Shown piece by piece: positions 60,011 through 64,000 of a stretch of 64,000 nucleotides of DNA (its first letter is position 1; each line of letters opens with the position of its first letter). The translations under genes were made by a program, and so were the position numbers. The DNA is from Deinococcus hopiensis KR-140 (lineage in GTDB: Bacteria; Deinococcota; Deinococci; Deinococcales; Deinococcaceae). Under the pieces are notes generated by a model. It was given only the letters and a program-made list of their open reading frames with translations, was not told the DNA's origin and made no database searches. The stretch is from assembly GCF_900176165.1 (NCBI RefSeq), contig NZ_FWWU01000009.1:2048501-2112500 (forward strand), in the 5' to 3' direction.

Positions 60011-61216
60011 TCAGTCCTCCAACTGCACGAAAATCGCCTTGAGGTACTCGGCTTCCGGAAAGGAGGCGTGGTGGTCCGGTGCGTGGCGGCTCGTGCGCAG
60101 TTCGCGAAAGCGGCGGCCACTGCGGCGCACCGACGCGCGCACGGCCTCAAAGAACTCGTCCGCACCGACGTGGGCGCTGCACGACGCACTGACCAGAATG
60201 CCCCCCGGCGCGAGGCGGCGCAGGCCGTCGTTCACCAGTTTCGCGTAGGCGCGGATGGCCCCCTCCCGCTCGGCCTCGCGCCGGGCCAGCGAGGGGGGGT
60301 CAAGCACCACGAGGTCAAAGCTCCGCTTCGTCTGGGTCAACCACTCGAACACGTCGGCCTGCACGGTCTCATGCAAACAGGCGGCGACCTGGAGATCATC
60401 CCCATTGAGGGCGAAGTTCCGCGCCGCGCCGGCCAAAGCGTGGGCGCTGATGTCCAGGCTCACGACTTCCTTTGCCCCGCCCCGCGCTGCATACAGCGAG
60501 AAGCCCCCCGAAAAGGAAAAGGCGTTCAGCACCCGCCGCCCCTTCGCCAGCCCCTCCACCCGTCGGCGGTTTTCGCGCTGGTCCAGAAAAAAACCCGTCT
60601 TTTGCCCGCGCACCACATCTGCCTCAAACCGGAGGCCCGTCTCGCAGAAGATGACCGGGCCTCCGGGCTCCTCGCCCACGAGCGTCTGCCCGTCACGGAG
60701 CCCCGCTGCCTCCGCCCGCCCTTCAATATTGCGGCTGAGGCGCAGTACCGCACGAAAGCCGGGAAAGCGCGTTTCCAGCAGGCCCAGCAACAGGGGCAGG
60801 TGGGGAAACCAAGCGGCGGTGTAGACCTTCAGCACCAGCGTGTCCGCGTAGCGGTCCAGCACCAGCCCGGGAAAGCCGTCGCTCTCGCCGTTCACCATCC
60901 GGTAGCCGTCGGTATCCGGCCCAAACAGGGACGCGCGGCGCAGGAGGGCGGTGTCCAGCCGCGTGCTCCACCACGTCTCGTCCACGGTGACGGGCAGGCC
61001 CACATGCAGCACGCGCAGGCGCAGGGGCGAGTGCGGATCGTACAGCCCAATCGCCAGAAAGCGGTCCCGGCGGTCATACACCACGGCCAGTTCTCCGGCC
61101 TCGCCCTCGCGGTTTTGCTCCCGCACGCTGCCTTCGTACAGCCAGGGGTGACCCGCCCGCAGGTGCGATTCGGCAGGGGCGCTCACACGCAGCCGGAGAC
61201 GGGGAGAAGCAGACAT
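60011..61216 (-). CDS. Class I rRNA large-subunit methyltransferase, RlmI-like (m5C)
   Basis: A 401-residue protein with an N-terminal PUA-like domain (LRVSAPAESHLRAGHPWLYEGSV, about 6-75) and a C-terminal SAM methyltransferase. The motifs are GFFLDQRENRR, VLNAFSFSGGFSLYAARGGA (SAM site), DLVVLDPPSLARRE and SASCSAHVG with the catalytic Cys. It resembles RlmI, which makes m5C1962 in 23S rRNA. ATG 61216 is supported by a TACCCT box 6 nt upstream; the frame is open to 61348. A LysE exporter follows after 3 bp. Confidence 0.88.
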   Translation of the reverse strand: MSASPRLRLRVSAPAESHLRAGHPWLYEGSVREQNREGEAGELAVVYDRRDRFLAIGLYDPHSPLRLRVLHVGLPVTVDETWWSTRLDTALLRRASLFGPDTDGYRMVNGESDGFPGLVLDRYADTLVLKVYTAAWFPHLPLLLGLLETRFPGFRAVLRLSRNIEGRAEAAGLRDGQTLVGEEPGGPVIFCETGLRFEADVVRGQKTGFFLDQRENRRRVEGLAKGRRVLNAFSFSGGFSLYAARGGAKEVVSLDISAHALAGAARNFALNGDDLQVAACLHETVQADVFEWLTQTKRSFDLVVLDPPSLARREAEREGAIRAYAKLVNDGLRRLAPGGILVSASCSAHVGADEFFEAVRASVRRSGRRFRELRTSRHAPDHHASFPEAEYLKAIFVQLED

Positions 61217-61222
61217 GGGGGC

Positions 61223-61228
61223 AGGGTA
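61223..61228 (-). promoter_or_regulatory. Leaderless -10 box of the RlmI-like gene
   Basis: TACCCT on the minus strand, 6 nt before the ATG at 61216. Confidence 0.5.
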
Positions 61229-61365
61229 GCGCAGGGGGCGGTGAGGAAGGAGCCACCTGGCCGTCAAGACTGCGTGAAACCTACTCTCCCGCCGGTAGGG
61301 GCCACCTCGCGCTTTCCCGGCTGACGGCCAGGGCTGAGTTGAAACCATTCGCCCAAACGGGCAAA

Positions 61366-61390
61366 TAAAAAAGCGGCCCCACTGGGCCGC
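61366..61390 (-). terminator. Terminator after the thiolase gene
   Basis: Perfect 7-bp GC stem (61373-61379 with 61384-61390), 4-nt loop, and seven T followed by ATTTGC on the minus strand. Confidence 0.92.
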
Positions 61391-61407
61391 CTGTTTTTGC
61401 TGGAACC

Positions 61408-62608
<1,201 letters not shown>

Positions 62609-62616
<8 letters not shown>

Positions 62617-63823
62617 GTTGCTCTCCTTGTTGTTCCGCCGGAAGAATTCTGGAGACGAAGCCTTCCAGCGCAAAATCGTATTGTTCGGGGTCCAGGTTCC
62701 AGCAGCGGATGTGCTTGGCTCCCTCGACGCGGTGGTACTCCACCAGATCGGGGCGGGCAGCGGCGAACGCGTCGGCCTGGGTCACCGGAATGGTACGGTC
62801 GCGCGTGCCGTGCCACAGGAGAACCGGCACGTTTAGCCGGGGGGCGGCGGCCAGCTGGTCCACCGCGTCGAAGTCCTGCCCGCTGCGGTAGGTGACGAGG
62901 GCCTGCACGAAGCGGGCCGTGTGCTGCGCCATCAACGCGGGAAGGCCGAAGCGCTGTCCCTGCCAGCGGATCACGTCCCGCCAGTCAAGCGCGGGGCAGT
63001 CGAGCATCACGCCCACAACGGGGAGGGGCAACGGCGCGTGCTTGGAGCGCAGCGCGCTCAAGACCACATTGCCACCCATGCTGAAGCCGTAGAGCAGCGC
63101 CCGTCCGTAGCCCTTCGCCCGCGCCCAGTCCAGCGCCGCCACCACGTCCTCGGCTTCCTCGTCGCCCAGGGTGTGGAAGCCGGTGCGGGTCTTGGGCGCG
63201 CCGTGAGCATTACGAAAGGTGACAAACAGGGAACCCACGCCGGTGCGCCGCAATGCTGGAAGCATCCGCAGCGCCTGGGACCGCTGGCCGCCATGTCCGT
63301 GGACGACGATCACGAGGGTGTCCTCGCGGTCCGGCACCTCACCGGTAGGAGGGATGTGCCACGCGGGCATCTCCCCCACCTCGGTCGCCACCGTCACGTC
63401 TTCGTAGACGACGCCCAGTTGCGCAGGCGTGCCGTTGTAGACGAACGTAGAAGCCCAAGCCACCGCGCCATTCGGAAGCACGCCGCGCTCCTCCTGCACG
63501 GAGCGCTGAACGAGCGTGCCGACCACTTTCGCCTGCCCCAGCACCGCGTGTCCCCGGTTGGGCCGCAGGGGAACGATACCGATGACGCCGCGCGAAAGGG
63601 TTTCGGGCAGGGCGGGAAGCCAGATGGTATTGCTCCGCCGCCCCACGGGCACGAACACGCCCTTTACCCACCGCGTCTTGGACCGCAGGGTAATGTCTGC
63701 ACCCACGAGGGTCGCCGCCAGCAGGGCCACCGTGTAGCCGAGCGCAGCCCAGCCGAGGGCACGACGCTTGCGGACGTTACGCAGGCGCTCCAGAGACAGG
63801 CGGGGGCGGGTTCGTTCGGTCAT
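62609..63823 (-). CDS. Membrane-anchored alpha/beta hydrolase
   Basis: A 404-residue protein with one N-terminal membrane helix (about 22-42) and an alpha/beta-hydrolase domain (about 165-404). The catalytic triad reads Ser248 (GFSMGG), Asp342 (HGTRDRTIP) and His371 (AKHIRCW); the oxyanion region is VVHGHGGQ. Residues 45-165 are a domain I do not recognise. It could be an esterase, thioesterase or lipase. It sits between hydroxyacyl-CoA dehydrogenase (16-bp gap) and thiolase (8-nt overlap), so release or activation of acyl substrates is plausible. Confidence 0.8.
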
Positions 63824-63839
63824 GCCTTCATTCTCCCCC

Positions 63840-64000
<161 letters not shown>

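Overview
The window is a GC-rich bacterial chromosome segment that reads as Deinococcus. The support is the protein families (very typical Deinococcus RpoB, RpoC with the long Deinococcus-Thermus insert in beta-prime, RecR, EF-Tu), dispersed small structured repeats of the kind described for this genus, and at least 14 genes whose start codon lies 6-8 nt after a TANNNT -10 box, the signature of leaderless transcription reported for Deinococcus. No prophage, intact insertion sequence or CRISPR array was seen. I could not run searches, so family names rest on motifs and reading.

Layout. 1-13.7 kb: the 5' end of infC (minus), a glycogen debranching enzyme, an NrtR-like Nudix regulator, a secreted HEYGH lipoprotein, ebfC-recR, an acetyltransferase, a small secreted protein, a TetR regulator, a cobalamin-binding-like protein, a c-type cytochrome, a globin fused to a degenerate amidotransferase-like domain, sppA, pepF and phoU. 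13.7-15.4 kb: a decayed gene and a small conserved gene on the plus strand, which split phoU from pstSCAB (15.4-19.3 kb, minus). 19.4-23.2 kb: a heterodimeric ABC exporter. 23.5-29.4 kb: the information-processing block tRNA-Thr/Tyr/Gly/Thr-tuf, rpmG-secE-nusG, rplK-rplA-(leader)-rplJ-rplL. 29.5-31.4 kb: a cold-shock gene, a repeat copy and a frameshifted membrane/TPR-like gene on the opposite strand, lying between rplL and rpoBC (31.5-39.6 kb). 39.6-41.6 kb: a hairpin-rich noncoding tract, a DUF2721 protein and an alpha/beta-hydrolase relic. 41.6-47.2 kb: rlmN, then a tightly overlapping TPR-SPOR-rex-lipoprotein operon. 47.2-64 kb: a periplasmic nucleotidase, the glycolate oxidase genes glcF-glcD-glcE, an MFS transporter, ppsR/ppsA divergent, a branched-chain amino acid binding protein, a LysE exporter with an RlmI-like methyltransferase, and a beta-oxidation cluster (hydroxyacyl-CoA dehydrogenase C-terminus, alpha/beta hydrolase, thiolase).

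How the genes work together. Phosphate uptake (pst, phoU), carbon-node control (PEP synthase with its regulatory kinase/phosphotransferase, glycolate oxidase, thiolase) and gene expression (tuf, ribosomal proteins, RNA polymerase) are separate modules, mostly bounded by strong hairpin terminators. Two regulators of pyridine-nucleotide state appear: Rex (NADH/NAD+) and an NrtR-like protein. I see no obvious new defence or biosynthetic system. The most interesting signals are a three-copy structured repeat family, the hairpin chain downstream of rpoC, the globin fusion, a likely ATA start for infC, and the Rex-linked envelope operon with an AT-rich terminal lipoprotein gene.
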